From NCBI GenBank assembly GCA_009767595.1, contig VSDK01028093.1, positions 660,174 to 724,173 on the forward strand: a DNA stretch of 64,000 bases. The letters are read 5' to 3'. This DNA comes from Symbiodinium kawagutii (Eukaryota > Sar > Dinophyceae > Suessiales > Symbiodiniaceae). The position numbers and the translations under genes were made by a program. Shown here piece by piece: positions 1-10,800 of this stretch. Numbering within the stretch: the stretch's first letter is position 1; each line of letters opens with the position of its first letter. Under the pieces are notes generated by a model. It was given only the letters and a program-made list of their open reading frames with translations, did no database searches and had not been told where the DNA came from.

Positions 1-21
1 AATCTAGGGATCCACACCAAT

Positions 22-801
22 ATGTACACTTACAAGTTTTTCATGAGACAATGTGCTGTCTATGTTAAACTTCCTTTTTGTGCACCGGACGTGAACCGAC
101 GATGGTACAGACAGCGTGGACATAGTTATATTGGCTCCACCTCGATATCAGCCGTCAAACGTGAATTCAACCGCCAAGCAAAGCTTCGGCAAGTTCAACA
201 GAATCAGGCAGTTCATGTCGAGTTGTCAATACGTTACTGGAGTTCCAGCAACAACTTTGAAACTTTTTCATGTATCGTTGTAGAGACTCCCACTACGTAT
301 CAAGAAGCTTGGGTGCGCGAGCACCTGATGATCAGTTTCTTTCAATCCACCCTGAACCATCCGTTCATTTTGAAGCGCCTTCGACTGAAGTCTACTGGAT
401 GGAAGATGCAGTTTAAACAGAACCGGCAAGCTCCGGTCAAACTCAGTCCCAGACTGTATGCACGATTACGTAGAAGGCTGACCACTATAGGAGCCGTTCC
501 GTCCCGCTTGTCTCATCAACTGCACGCCTGGAACATTTTATACCAACTGAGTCTTCGCACCGAAGCCAGTTATGCAGCGTGCCGGTTCATCCGTTCTGGT
601 CAAATGCATTCACATGAAGTGTATGCACTTTATAGATTGGCCACCCACATGGAAGAGCCCAGTCGCTCTCGATGTAAGAGCTTGATTTCAAAGGCTTTGC
701 AGTTCCGTAACTGCTCAGTTCCCAAAGCCAACAAAGCTCTCAATATTCCACTTGGAAGACTTGACACTGCCACCGTCACTGCGAATGTTTCAACAGGCTA
801 A
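22..801 (+). CDS. Retroelement ORF 1, possible GIY-YIG-like nuclease ORF (259 aa, may start upstream)
   Basis: An open frame of 259 codons that stays open to the left window edge, so the true start may lie outside. Near residues 34-39 it has a Y-I-G-S-T motif, followed by a basic helix (VKREFNRQAKLRQ) and, around residues 95-115, an E-containing helix ending in a leucine-asparagine pair (VREHLMISFFQSTLNHP). That order (YIG-S/T, basic helix, late Glu, LN) resembles the GIY-YIG endonuclease fold, although the GIY half is not clear. The C-terminal half (about 140-259) is basic and helical with no recognisable domain. It overlaps the reverse transcriptase ORF by 50 nt in another frame, so the two could be linked by frameshifting, by a genuine mutation, or by a second start. 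Penelope-like retroelements encode a GIY-YIG nuclease beside their reverse transcriptase, and permuted types carry it N-terminally, which is what suggested this reading. The domain call is an inference. Confidence 0.45.
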   Translation: MYTYKFFMRQCAVYVKLPFCAPDVNRRWYRQRGHSYIGSTSISAVKREFNRQAKLRQVQQNQAVHVELSIRYWSSSNNFETFSCIVVETPTTYQEAWVREHLMISFFQSTLNHPFILKRLRLKSTGWKMQFKQNRQAPVKLSPRLYARLRRRLTTIGAVPSRLSHQLHAWNILYQLSLRTEASYAACRFIRSGQMHSHEVYALYRLATHMEEPSRSRCKSLISKALQFRNCSVPKANKALNIPLGRLDTATVTANVSTG

Positions 802-2269
802 TGCCAATTCAACGTATTATTTGGCCAAAACTCCATATTTTGAGCTATGCACCTCTCGATTTCGACTTTGGTTGAAACATCATGGCCTTCCCACTTGCCT
901 TCCACGTGATTTTCTTGACTTGTTGCAAGTGGAATGGAGGAAACATTTGGATTCCTTACAGATGCAACATCGCTTTTCTTTTCATGCTGTCCAGGATCTC
1001 CTTCGTTGGTTACCTCGTCATTGCATTATACATCATGGGGACCATGAACAATATCGAATCACGGTTTTTTGCCCTCGGTTATATTTCCGAGGTGCCCTGA
1101 ACACGTGGCGTGACCCCGATCTGTTTGAATCTGTTTCCATTACAGTTGAAGAAGCGAAACGTCGGATTAAGACGGCGTTCCCACGCCACATTCAAACCAG
1201 ATATCCATGGGGATTTCGGCAAAAGGCTGACCTACCCTATGGTTTCGTCTTTCTCAAGAGAAAGAAGCAATGGAAGAAGGGCAGGACCCTCATTTCGTAC
1301 TTTCAAGCTTTTGCTTCAACACTGCTGAAAGCTACATCTAGAGCCCTGGATTCAATGTTGCAGGAAACATGGCCGCAGATCATGGGCCAATTGAGCACTC
1401 CTCAAATTTGGAAACGAGTGCACCAACTGTTTACAGAAACGGACCCGGAAGTCCACCTCGTGGCCATCAATGATGACTTGGTTGGCTTCTTTAATTCGGT
1501 ACCCCAAGATCGATTACTGGATGCGGTATCTTCTTTGATTGTTGCCTGGGAGCATAATCACGGCTCGGGTCTATCGATTTCGGTGGACTTGTCCCAAACT
1601 GGGGACCCTGTCCAGAGCACCTACGCAGGCCAAATACGTAGAACGGGGTTTTCCATCAAGGCACTCCGTGTACAGGATCTGCTCACTATTGTTCGCTCGA
1701 GTCTTCAATCTCATCTTTTTTCAGCTCTTGGAATCATTTGGCGCCAGTTTCGAGGCGCAGGCATTGGAAGCCAAATTTCTCCGACTCTTTCCAACCTGGC
1801 TGTGACCATCATTGAACGTTCTTGGCAGCAGTGTTATCATTCCATTTTGGCACAGCCTCCTCCATTGTTTTCCTTTGTGGCTATCCGGTACGTTGACAAC
1901 AGATTTGCCATTGTCAACTCACGCTACATCAACGTGGAGGCATTTCGAACGTTTGCGGAATTAGACTTCTATGGTCTCCCCGTGGAACTTGAAAAGGTCA
2001 CAGATGATAGTCTCCTCGGATTTACTGTCGATGTTGCACAGCGAAGCTGTCTGTATCAACTTCCCAACCTTCGTCAGATTAGAGATTTAGAAAGTGCTGG
2101 TTCCCTCCGTCTCCGCATGAGTGGGCTGCTCAGTAGAGCACACCTAATTCGACAATATACGTACCCTCGAAGCCAGATTAATCACACGTTGCATTCTCTG
2201 GCCGAGCTATATATAGCCAAAGGCTATCCGAGCTTTGAAGTCTCAGGATCTCTTCGGATTCGATTGTGA
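752..2269 (+). CDS. Reverse transcriptase-like protein (Penelope/telomerase type), 505 aa
   Basis: A 505-codon frame with the ordered core motifs of a reverse transcriptase. Around residues 165-190 there is a basic stretch (YGFVFLKRKKQWKKGRTLI) like the RT finger motif. Near 232-245 an acidic motif, INDDLVGFFNSVPQDRL, matches the first catalytic Asp block ('D...fnsvP'). Near 337-352 GAGIGSQISPTLSNLA matches the 'G.p.GS.iSP.la' motif 4. Near 378-385 IRYVDNRFAIV corresponds to the catalytic RYVDD box, with the second Asp replaced by Asn. GFTVDV near 425 fits the following primer-grip side. The R-Y-V-D form is typical of Penelope-like elements. The Asn suggests an inactive or divergent copy, though the long frame is intact. 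The gene probably copied an RNA intermediate of its own element. It starts inside ORF 1 and is followed by ORF 3 in the same direction. RT assignment is fairly secure; the Penelope subgroup is inferred. Confidence 0.65.
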   Translation: MEDLTLPPSLRMFQQANANSTYYLAKTPYFELCTSRFRLWLKHHGLPTCLPRDFLDLLQVEWRKHLDSLQMQHRFSFHAVQDLLRWLPRHCIIHHGDHEQYRITVFCPRLYFRGALNTWRDPDLFESVSITVEEAKRRIKTAFPRHIQTRYPWGFRQKADLPYGFVFLKRKKQWKKGRTLISYFQAFASTLLKATSRALDSMLQETWPQIMGQLSTPQIWKRVHQLFTETDPEVHLVAINDDLVGFFNSVPQDRLLDAVSSLIVAWEHNHGSGLSISVDLSQTGDPVQSTYAGQIRRTGFSIKALRVQDLLTIVRSSLQSHLFSALGIIWRQFRGAGIGSQISPTLSNLAVTIIERSWQQCYHSILAQPPPLFSFVAIRYVDNRFAIVNSRYINVEAFRTFAELDFYGLPVELEKVTDDSLLGFTVDVAQRSCLYQLPNLRQIRDLESAGSLRLRMSGLLSRAHLIRQYTYPRSQINHTLHSLAELYIAKGYPSFEVSGSLRIRL

Positions 2270-2511
2270 TTGTGATTGTGCCAAAAATGCTGCTGCTGAT
2301 GATTCCCTCATTGTAGTTAACCTTTCGGTTACACTGATTCATTCAAGTTTCAGTGTATTTTGATTCCAGTTGAACTTGAGTGGCCTTTACTGGGATTCGT
2401 TGATTTTTGTGATGCTAGCCGCATTCATTCATTTTATTTTCATTTTATCTTTTTCATTTTCACTTGCAGCTGTTGCAGTTTGATTTGCTCCGTAGCGGAT
2501 CTTTTGTTGCC

Positions 2512-3117
2512 ATGTGGGAGCGTGTGACTCGCCGTCGTCGAGACTTTCCCGATGTTGAAGATGACCATGAAAGACATCCATGGACACTGCGGGCAGGCAG
2601 CCCACAGCCCGAAAATTTCACTCAGGATTTCTTAGTTGTCTCCATTCTTTTGAGTTCATTCTTTCGCTCTGCCTTTCCTCAGCTTCCTGTACCTGAGTAT
2701 TTCAGTGCCCTGGGCATCTGTATTCATCGCCAAGATCTTGAGAATTTGCGATTGGATGTCATCAAGCAGTTCTTCTCACATGTTTTGTATGAGAGAACCG
2801 GCCAATGGGTAGGCAGCCGGAATATGAGGCTCACATATCAGGGCCACCACGCACCGTTTTACTGGAATTTTGGCCAACTCTTACGTCAATTTCCAAAGGA
2901 TCGCCAAAATCTTGGCACTCACTGGAGCCGGATCCAAATGGGTCAAACCCATGCGCAATTCTTTGATTCAGACGACATTCAGATCCACAGCCCGGTATAT
3001 AGACTCACTCCAGGCACAGAGTTGCACCATTTAGAACTGGAATACGTGCCGAACAACCAGAGTGGTTTCGCCTGTGGTTCCATTGCTGTTGCTTCAGTGA
3101 AAAGCCGGTTTATCTGA
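2512..3117 (+). CDS. Retroelement ORF 3, unknown function (201 aa)
   Basis: An open frame from the ATG at 2512 (MWERVTRRRRDFPD) to TGA at 3117, 243 nt after the reverse transcriptase stop and on the same strand. The N-terminus is strongly basic (RRRR) and then acidic. The middle (TQDFLVVSILLSSFFRSAF) is hydrophobic but does not look like a clean membrane segment. I recognise no domain. The frame extends upstream without a stop to 2464 but has no ATG there. Its position directly behind the RT ORF and in front of a hairpin suggests it belongs to the same mobile element, perhaps as a nucleic-acid-binding accessory protein, but that is only context. Base composition and codon use resemble the two preceding ORFs and differ from the GC-richer genes at 34-64 kb. 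Confidence 0.4.
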   Translation: MWERVTRRRRDFPDVEDDHERHPWTLRAGSPQPENFTQDFLVVSILLSSFFRSAFPQLPVPEYFSALGICIHRQDLENLRLDVIKQFFSHVLYERTGQWVGSRNMRLTYQGHHAPFYWNFGQLLRQFPKDRQNLGTHWSRIQMGQTHAQFFDSDDIQIHSPVYRLTPGTELHHLELEYVPNNQSGFACGSIAVASVKSRFI

Positions 3118-3373
3118 GCAATCACCTTCGAATTCAGCCGCTTGTCAGCCGTCAACCGCCACTGCATTTCTTTGTGTTGAGATTTCACTCGTCAAAGATT
3201 AAACCCAGTGAACCTATAACACAGAGTTCATATCACCTCATATCACCTATGCCTTGGCATTTACTCAGTCTGTGTGTGTGTGTGTGAGTCAACTCCTGTT
3301 TCCAAGGATTTTTAGTCAAGAATTATGACTCATCAAAATTCAAGAAGAAACAATTGTCAGCAGGGGGCACCTG

Positions 3374-3419
3374 AAGCTTGGTTAGGGCAGGTGCCAACGA
3401 AGACACCTAACCAAAGCTT
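3374..3419. repeat. Inverted repeat (hairpin) behind the retroelement
   Basis: Arms AAGCTTGGTTAGG (3374-3386) and CCTAACCAAAGCTT (3406-3419) are complementary except for one extra base and enclose a 19-nt loop. It could be a terminal structure of the retroelement or an independent fold-back. Confidence 0.6.
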
Positions 3420-3692
3420 GTGATATGATCCTGGGACGCTGGGATCACGTACCTGCGATTTTTGCGATTTTTGCAACTCCGTTTGATCTCAATCATTTTC
3501 CGATGAATCAAGATTCGAATCAAGAGATGGAATCAGATGCTCACCGATGTTTTCGCGTTTGGTTCTATCAAGTGTCTTGGCGTAAGGCCTTTCTGGATCT
3601 CTGGATATTACACAGATAGACAGAGTCCGTAACGGACACAACCAAAGAACGCTCTGAAACGTTGGCATGTCCAACTCATGAATCAGGTCTTT

Positions 3693-3694
<2 letters not shown>

Positions 3695-3732
<38 letters not shown>
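3695..3732. repeat. (TG)n microsatellite
   Basis: About 19 uninterrupted TG units. The reverse strand reads as poly-Thr/His ORFs, which are not genes. Confidence 0.95.
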
Positions 3733-3733
<1 letters not shown>

Positions 3734-3901
3734 TTGCAAAACATTTATTGGCATTTTGGCTCGTGTGCAATCTCTCCTTGCAAGTACTCGAAGCTGCATT
3801 CAGGCCGCAGTGCAGGGTTTTGCAAGGCGTAGAGGCTTTTTTGTAGTGATTTGCTTGCTTAGTTTCTTTGGGTCCTCAACGATGCAATCCTTGCATACTC
3901 C

Positions 3902-6900
3902 TGGAGAAGAAAGGAGAGGAGATGAGAGGAGATAAGAGGAGAGGAGAGGAGAGGAGACCCAGGAGAAGAAAAGAGCGGAGATAAGAGGAGAGGAGAGGAG
4001 AGGTGAGGTGAGGAGAGGAGGCATGTGGCGAGAGCAGGGGGACTGGGGAAGGAGAAGAAGAGTATGAGAGGAGGCGAGGCAGGAGAGGGGAGGGGAGAAG
4101 AAGAGTATGAGAGGAGGCGAGGCGGGAGAGGGGAGGGGAGGGGAGGAGAGGAGAAGAGAGGATCCTCCTGGACAGAGAAGGAGAAGGAGATAAGAAAAGG
4201 CGGGGGAAGAGAAGAGGGGCAAGGAGAGCTAGGAGGGGAGAGGACAAGAAAGGAGGAGTTATCTAGAGGGTCCAAGGCTGAAAAGCTTAATCGTCGTGCG
4301 GAGAGACAACCACAGGTGGTGGTCAGTTGCATGTCTATAGCATGTGTGTGTGGCCAGAGGAGGAGGGCTGGTGAAGGAGAAGAAGAGTAGCTGAACATGG
4401 GGAAGGAAAAGAAGAGTAGGTGAGGAGGCGAGGAGAGAAAGGTGAGGAGAGGAGAGGAGAGGAGAGCAGATCCTCTTGAATAGAGCGCGAGGAGGAGACA
4501 GGTGAAGAGAGGAGAAAGAGGAGCGGAGGGGAAGAAGAGGAGAGCAGAGGAGAAGTAAGGAGGAGCAGAGGAGGAGCGAACATATTTAAAGTGACGAAGG
4601 CTGAAAAGTTTGAAAGGAGGAGGAGAGGAGGAGAGGAGGGGAGGAGGAGAGGAGGACAGGAGGACAGGAGGAAAGGAGGAGAGGAGGAGAGGAGGAGAGG
4701 AGGAGAGGAGGAAAGGCGGAAAAGAGAAGAGGGAAGAGGAGGGGAGAGAAGGAGAGGAGGAGAGAGGAGGAGAGGATGAGAGGAGGAGAGGAGGAGAGAG
4801 GAGGAGAGGAGGAGAGGAGGGGAGCGGAGGAGAGCAGGAGAGGTGGAGAGGAGCAGAGAGGAGGGGAAAGCAGGAAAAGAGGAGAGGAGGAGAGGAGAGA
4901 GGAGGAGAGGAGGAAAAGAGTCGGCGAGGAGAGAGGGGAGGAGGAGATGAGGGGAGGAGGAGAGGAGCGGAGGTGGAGGAGAGGAGGAAAGAGAGGGGAA
5001 AGAGAGAGGAGAGGAAGGAGGAGGAGAAGAGGAGAGAGGAGGAAAGGAGGAGAGAGGAGGAGAGGAAGAGAAAAAGAAAGAGGAGGAGACAAGGAGGAGG
5101 AGAGGAGGGGAGGAGGGGAGCAGGAGAGGAGGACAGGAGGAAAGGAGGAGAGGAGGAGAGGAGGAGAGGAGGAGGGGAGGAGAGGTGGAGAGGAGGAGAG
5201 GAGGAGAGGAGGGGAGGAGGAGAGGAGGAGAGGAAGAGAGGAGAAACGAGGAGAGGAGCAAAAGTGGAAAAGACGAAACAAAGGAGAGGAGGAGAGGAGG
5301 AGAGGAGGAGAGGAGGAGAGGAAGAGAGGAGGAGAGGAAAGAGGTAAGAAGGAGAGGAGGAGAGAGGAAGAGAAGAAGAAAAGGGGGGAGAGGAGGGGAG
5401 AGGAGAAGAGGAGGAGAGGAGGAGAGGAGGAGAAAGAAGGAGAGGAGGAGAGGAAAGAGGAGAGGAAAGAGGAGAGGAGGAGAGGAGGAGGAAGAAGGAG
5501 AGGAGGAGAGGAAAGAGGAGAGGAAAGAGGAGAGGAGGAGAGGAGGAGGGGAGGAGATGTGGAGAGGAGGAGAGGAGGAGAGGAGGAGAGGAGAAGAGCA
5601 GGAGAGGAGGAAAGGAGAAAAAGAGGAGAGGAGGAAAGAAGAAAAGAGGAGAGGAGGATAGGAGGAGAAGAGGAGAGGAGGAGAGGGGGAGAGGAGGAGG
5701 AAGAGAGCAGGAGAGGACACGGAGAGGAAGCGGAGAAGAGGAGGAGGAACAAGAAAAGAGGACAGGAGGAGGAGAGGAAGGAGAGGAAGACGACATGAGC
5801 CAAGATGGAGGGCAGGGAGAAGAGGAGGAGAGGAGGAAAAGATAGAAAATAGCAGGAGGAGGAGAGGAAGAGAGGAGGAGAGGAGGAGAGGAGGAGAGGA
5901 GAAGAGCAGGAGAGGAGGAAAGGAGAAAAAGAGGAGAGGAGGAAAGAAGAAAAGAGGAGAGGAGCAGAGGAGAACGAGAGGAGGGGGAGGACAGGAGGGG
6001 GAAAGGAGGAGAAGGGAGCTGGAGAAGATGACAAGAGCAGGAGAAGGGAGAGAAGAGGAGGATAGTAGGAGGAGAGCAGGAGAAGAGGAAGAGGAGGAAG
6101 AGGGGAGCAGGAGGAGGTAAGAAGAGGACACGACGAAAACAAAGGAAGGAGAAGAGCAGACCAGAGAACAAGGAAACGAGGAGGAAGGAGAAGAGGAGAG
6201 GAGGAGGAGAGGAGAGAGGAAGAGGAGAGAAGGAGGAGACGAGGAGGAGAAGAGGAAGAAGAGAGAAGAAAGAGTAGGAGGAGAGAAGGAAGAGAAGAGG
6301 AGGAGAGGAGTAAAGGACGAGAAGCAGAAGAGGAGGGAAGGAAAAAGACAGGAGGAGAACGACGACAAAAGGAGAGGAGGAGGAGGAGGAGGAGAGAAGC
6401 AAGAAGAAGGACACAAGATGAAGAGAGGAGGGGGGGAAGAGCAGACGAGGAGAAGGAGGAGAGGATGAGGAGAAGAAGAAGATGAGGAAAGGAGGAGGAG
6501 AGGAGAAAAAAAACACAAGAGGAGAGGAACAGAAGAGGAAAGGAGGAGAGTGGAGGACGACGTGACAAAGTGAGGAGGGAAAGAAAGGAGGAGAAGAGGA
6601 GAAGAGGAGAGGAAGAGGAGAGGAGAAGACCAGGACGAGAGGAGAAGAGGAAAGTGAGGAGAGGAAAAAACAGAGAAGAGGAGGAAAGCAGGAGAGGAGG
6701 GTTAGAGCGGAAACGAAGAGAATAGGAAAGGATGAGAGGAGCAGAGGAAAAAGAAAGCGAAGGAGGGCAGAAGAAGAGAGGAAGAAGAGAGAAGAAAAAG
6801 AGAATGGAGGACGACAGGACAGGAGGAGGACTGAAAAACAGGGGCAAGAACAGATGAGAAGGGACAGCGGAAGAGAAGAACAAGCGAGGAGGAAAGGAAG

Positions 6901-7095
6901 AGAGGAGGAGAGGAGGAGCAAGGATAAGAGGAGAAAAGGAAAGGAGAGAAGGGGTGGAAAAGACAGGGAGGGTGACGTGAGAAGAGAAGAACGGGAGACA
7001 AACAAGCAAAGAAAAACCAAGAGAGAAGTAGAGGAACAGAAAAAGGCAAAAAACCAGAGGAGCAAGGAGACAAAATGAAGAGAGGGGGAGAGAAT
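3902..7095. repeat. 3.2-kb polypurine (GGA/GAG) tract
   Basis: The + strand is almost entirely G and A, built from GAGGA/GGAGGA units with local variants, roughly mirror-symmetric. Long frames in it (for example 1068 codons on the minus strand, all Ser/Leu/Pro/Phe) exist only because stop codons are rare in such sequence. Two interruptions of mixed sequence lie near 4255-4350 and 4578-4612. Both contain AAGGCTGAAAAG, so the tract probably contains an internal duplication. Such sequence can form triplex (H-DNA). Confidence 0.95.
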
Positions 7096-7794
7096 AAAGG
7101 AGATGAGCCTCTTAGCCGCTGGCCACTGGCTTTCGTTCCCTCCTTCTCAGGTTCATTTCTTGGCTCAATTCCTCAGAAGTCCTTTTCTGCCGCAAGAAGT
7201 CCCGGATGCGATAACGACCGGAGATAGCAAGGGAATCTCCACTGCGGCACTGAAGGATCATGGCTGGGCATAAGCCTGAAGAGTCATCATGACTGATGTA
7301 CATAACTCGCATAACTGGCTGGTGGGTTCAGATATTTTTTTCCTTGGTATTAACAAATGGTTGGTTGGTTGGTTGACGAATATTTTCCACAATAGTTGAA
7401 ACCACCAACCAGATAATTTCATGCCGGCAACCTCCATTGAGAGCTTGGATGCCATCAGAGCTCACAGAGGAGGTCTGTTGTCGGCTGCGGCATGCCATGC
7501 ATGGCTAGCTCCGTTGGAAGGTAATCCTGGCATTTGGGTGCGCAGAAACACTGCAGCTGCCAGATTCCTGCGAATGTCTTCCTAGCAATGCCTTTCCTGC
7601 AGAACTAAAAGATGAAATGGAAATGGAAATGGAATGCCTTTCCTACCCTCTGGTAAACCAACATGGGAGTGGAAAATCCACCATTTTGTTAGGAAAACCC
7701 TGGGAAATCATCTATTTATAGTGGATTTTCCATTGCCATGTTAGTTTACCAGAGAGTAACAATGACAGATGCCTTTCCTCTCCGGCTTCGCCAG

Positions 7795-7875
7795 GATGAT
7801 GAGCTTCGTACCAGGCTCGCCTCAGCTCTGATGGCAGCACTGCAGGATGGATCCTTGCAGCAACACTTGGACAAG
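7795..7875 (+). CDS. Helical exon, 27 aa
   Basis: Acceptor CCAG, donor GC, 81 nt, phase 0. It begins DDELRTRLASALMAALQD and ends LQQHLDK, an amphipathic helix. This is the most upstream exon I assign to the coiled-coil series. Confidence 0.45.
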
Positions 7876-10800
7876 GCACTGCGGTGCTACCGTTGCAGCT
7901 GTTGCTGTTGGAGTACCAGCTTTGGTTGATCTCGAAGTTGCACCAATTCTTTGCTTGGGTCGAATTATCTCTGCAAAAGTCATGAGAGGCCTATAAACTC
8001 AGCGGGATGAAATCCCATAGTCAAAATGGTGAAAAGTGGTGACTTTGGGTCCCTCTTGGATGTGCAAAAGTTTGGGGGCCTTTTTGCGTTTGAGGCGGTT
8101 TACTTCAGGAAGGCAACCCCATAAATCGGGGTTGTACATGAGTGCCCCAGACTGGTAGATTTTCTAAGAATTCGTCGGGATGTGGAGTCTCAACACAGAT
8201 TCTTTGGATAAAATACTGTATATGTTCAAAACACACTTTAAGATTTACTGTTGGAGGTCCTTGTTCCGTTTCCACGAGATGAAAAAGCGACGGGATGTTC
8301 TTCAAACTTAGGCAGAGTGCAGATCACTTTGCACAGAGTTGGACCGCAATGGTGAGATCCCAGATTTGCCCCAGTTGCAAAGCAAAATCTGGAATTTCTA
8401 CGAAGCAACAGAGCTAGGATTGATATCCAAAGCCTGGACATGTCATGTTGAGCCAGCGGTCAGGCGAGGACTGTACCCAGGAATCAAGTACAACTGCTTC
8501 GTCAGGAGCCAACTTGAAGGTACAGGTTCTGTCAGTCTCGTGGATACTCCATGTTCACTGGGTTTTGACAACCGCCAAATGACCAAATGGGTAAGATTTT
8601 TGCAGTGTGAAATGGGATTGAATTGAGGCACCACCAGTTCACAGTTGTCCCTTTAAGATATTTTTGTTTTGCTCTTGTGTTGGATCACCGATGTATCCTG
8701 GAACCCGCTCACCAACTTGTCGAGATTTGGCTGAGAACGTTTGCTTTGATTCGTTTTGTATCGACCAACTCATGATGGGAAGACTGATGATTAAAGTATT
8801 GACGGCAACTCATGCAGCCTTCGGGGGCGACTGCAGGGGGACGTCATTCTGTGCATTTGGAACGGCTCACACACACACGCAGCATCCATCAGCATCCTGT
8901 ATGTTGCAAGTGGAGGAGACATTAGGAGACTCGAACACTATCCAAATTTGGAGCTTCACCAGAAGTCTCGACACTGTACCTGGTTTAGTACTACAAATGG
9001 TGGTTTCTCAAAATAGGGGTAGCCCCAAATCATCCATTATTAATCATTTATAGTACTAAACCAGCTATTTTTTAGGGTTCCCTATTTTGAGAAACCACCA
9101 AATGGTCTAATATGGGATGACAACTGGGGGGACCCCTGTGACGCCTATGACTTTGAGAAACACCTCAAGCCCTTGCAGAGACCCAGTTCGCAGCTCAGCC
9201 GGCGAGGAGGTAATACAGCTGAGACGACAGCTGCGGATGTCGGAGGCCAAGGTTCGGCAGGGAACCACTTGAGTGCATTGATTTGGTGCTTTGTCAAGCC
9301 ATAGGGGTACCCCCAAAAAGGTTAGTTTATGACTATAAATGGTTAAGAAAGGATGATAACTGCGGGTATCCCTATGACTTGAGAAACACCCATTTGGTGC
9401 CTAGAGATTTATCTTCATGGCAAAACCGGCCACCCTTGGCTGATCTGAGCAGATCCAGCTGCTGTGTTCTTGGTGAAGTGATGGCTTGTGGATTGCTCGA
9501 ATCTACGATGGCATCCCAGTTTCACCAATGAGTAGACTCAGTTGAACCAATTTGGCCGGCGATCCATTTGCATATGCTGCAAGACTTGAACTTCATGACC
9601 CTCTCGTGGGTTCCACAATCGGATCTACTGCATGGCTTTCATCATCGAACCAAGCAGAAAAAAGTGAAGAAACTTCAAGCTTCAGAAGTGCCAGAGCCAT
9701 CCGATTAGGAGCCCAAAGTGAAGAAACTTCCGCAGGATTCAACGGAATCGCGGAAGGGTGCACTCAGGAGTGAAAGGGGAGAGAAAGGGGGAGGCTGAGA
9801 CAGTCACCTTGGTCCGTTTGGTTGGTTGGTCGGTTGGTTGTGCGCTGTTGCTCTTGGCGCCACGGTGTTGGTGAGTGGGTTCGGACTTGGCTTAAGGATT
9901 GGTGTGTTTTTACGGCCTCCGTCTAAGGTGGTGGATGTCGTTTTTGCGTTTTTTTTTAATGTTTGTTTCGTATCAATTTTGGCCTTTGCTTGTGGTTCAT
10001 TCTTTTTGGTTTCGGTCTCACTCTTTTCGGTGACAGTGCCTCCATTCGTTGGGAGATGACCCTTTTCTTCCGGGGTAGGTTTCGCCACTTCTTTCTGTCA
10101 TGGACTACTGCTCAACCATCAACAACTATGCACAACCATGGTGGGTGGGTGGGGATGGTGGGTCTTATGCCGATCGTGTTTTCTTTGCTTCATTGATTAG
10201 AGCTTCACCAGTAACAACCGCAGATAATCCGGGAACAACCACGGATAATCATCCTACATAATCATCATGGACCGTCAGTAACGAAGGTAGTGTAAACTGT
10301 CAATTGCTTGCAATCTGGCCCGAAGTGTCCAAATGATTTACTTCTACTTACTGCAACTAGGACGCAGAGTATAATCACCGTATAGTCCGTAGGAGCAGAG
10401 TTCCTTTGGCTCTAGAGAATTTTGGGCGCTCTTGGTTTACCATCGACTCCTGATCTCGTTTTTTGCAAATTGCTCTTTGGTTCGGTGATTTTGTGTCCAC
10501 ATGTTTTTGTAGGGTTTTAAATTAGGCTCAGCTGGTTCTGATTTGGATTTTCAGCACCTTTTCGCTTTGTTTTTGTGTTTGTTCGATTGGTTTTGGCTTA
10601 AACTGGCTGGTCTCGTTGTTGCTTAGCTTGGCTGATCGGTCCTTCAGTTGATCATGTAGACACTTCTTCTTGGGATGCTGCTGACGCGAATCATTCCAGT
10701 CAAACTCCAAACCATGGATCAAACATTTCACATTGTCACTTTTTTGTTTGAAATTGCATCAGTTGGGTGGGCTCCCCAAAGCCAGCAGGACCAAAGCTTC

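Larger units (their letters stand above)
22..3117 (+). mobile_element. Penelope-like retroelement candidate, left part possibly outside window
   Basis: Three same-strand ORFs (22-801, 752-2269, 2512-3117), the middle one a reverse transcriptase, form a compact coding block unlike the exon/intron genes elsewhere in the window. No long terminal repeats or poly-A tail are seen. A hairpin lies just downstream at 3374-3419. The left boundary is not in the window. Confidence 0.45.

Noticed and set aside
3752..3766. GCATTTTGGCTC, similar to the dinoflagellate spliced leader
   Set aside because: The match covers only about 11-12 nt, lacks the CAAG end and is not followed by a recognisable gene.
3800..7073. 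Very long ORFs (up to 1068 codons) on both strands of the GA-rich tract
   Set aside because: Pure purine/pyrimidine sequence almost lacks stop codons. The 'proteins' are only Ser/Leu/Pro/Phe or Arg/Glu/Gly and have no domain.
7112..7312. 66-codon minus-strand frame with a charged end (SEELSQEMNLRRRERK)
   Set aside because: It could be a helical exon, but there is no neighbouring minus-strand exon or splice context to support it.
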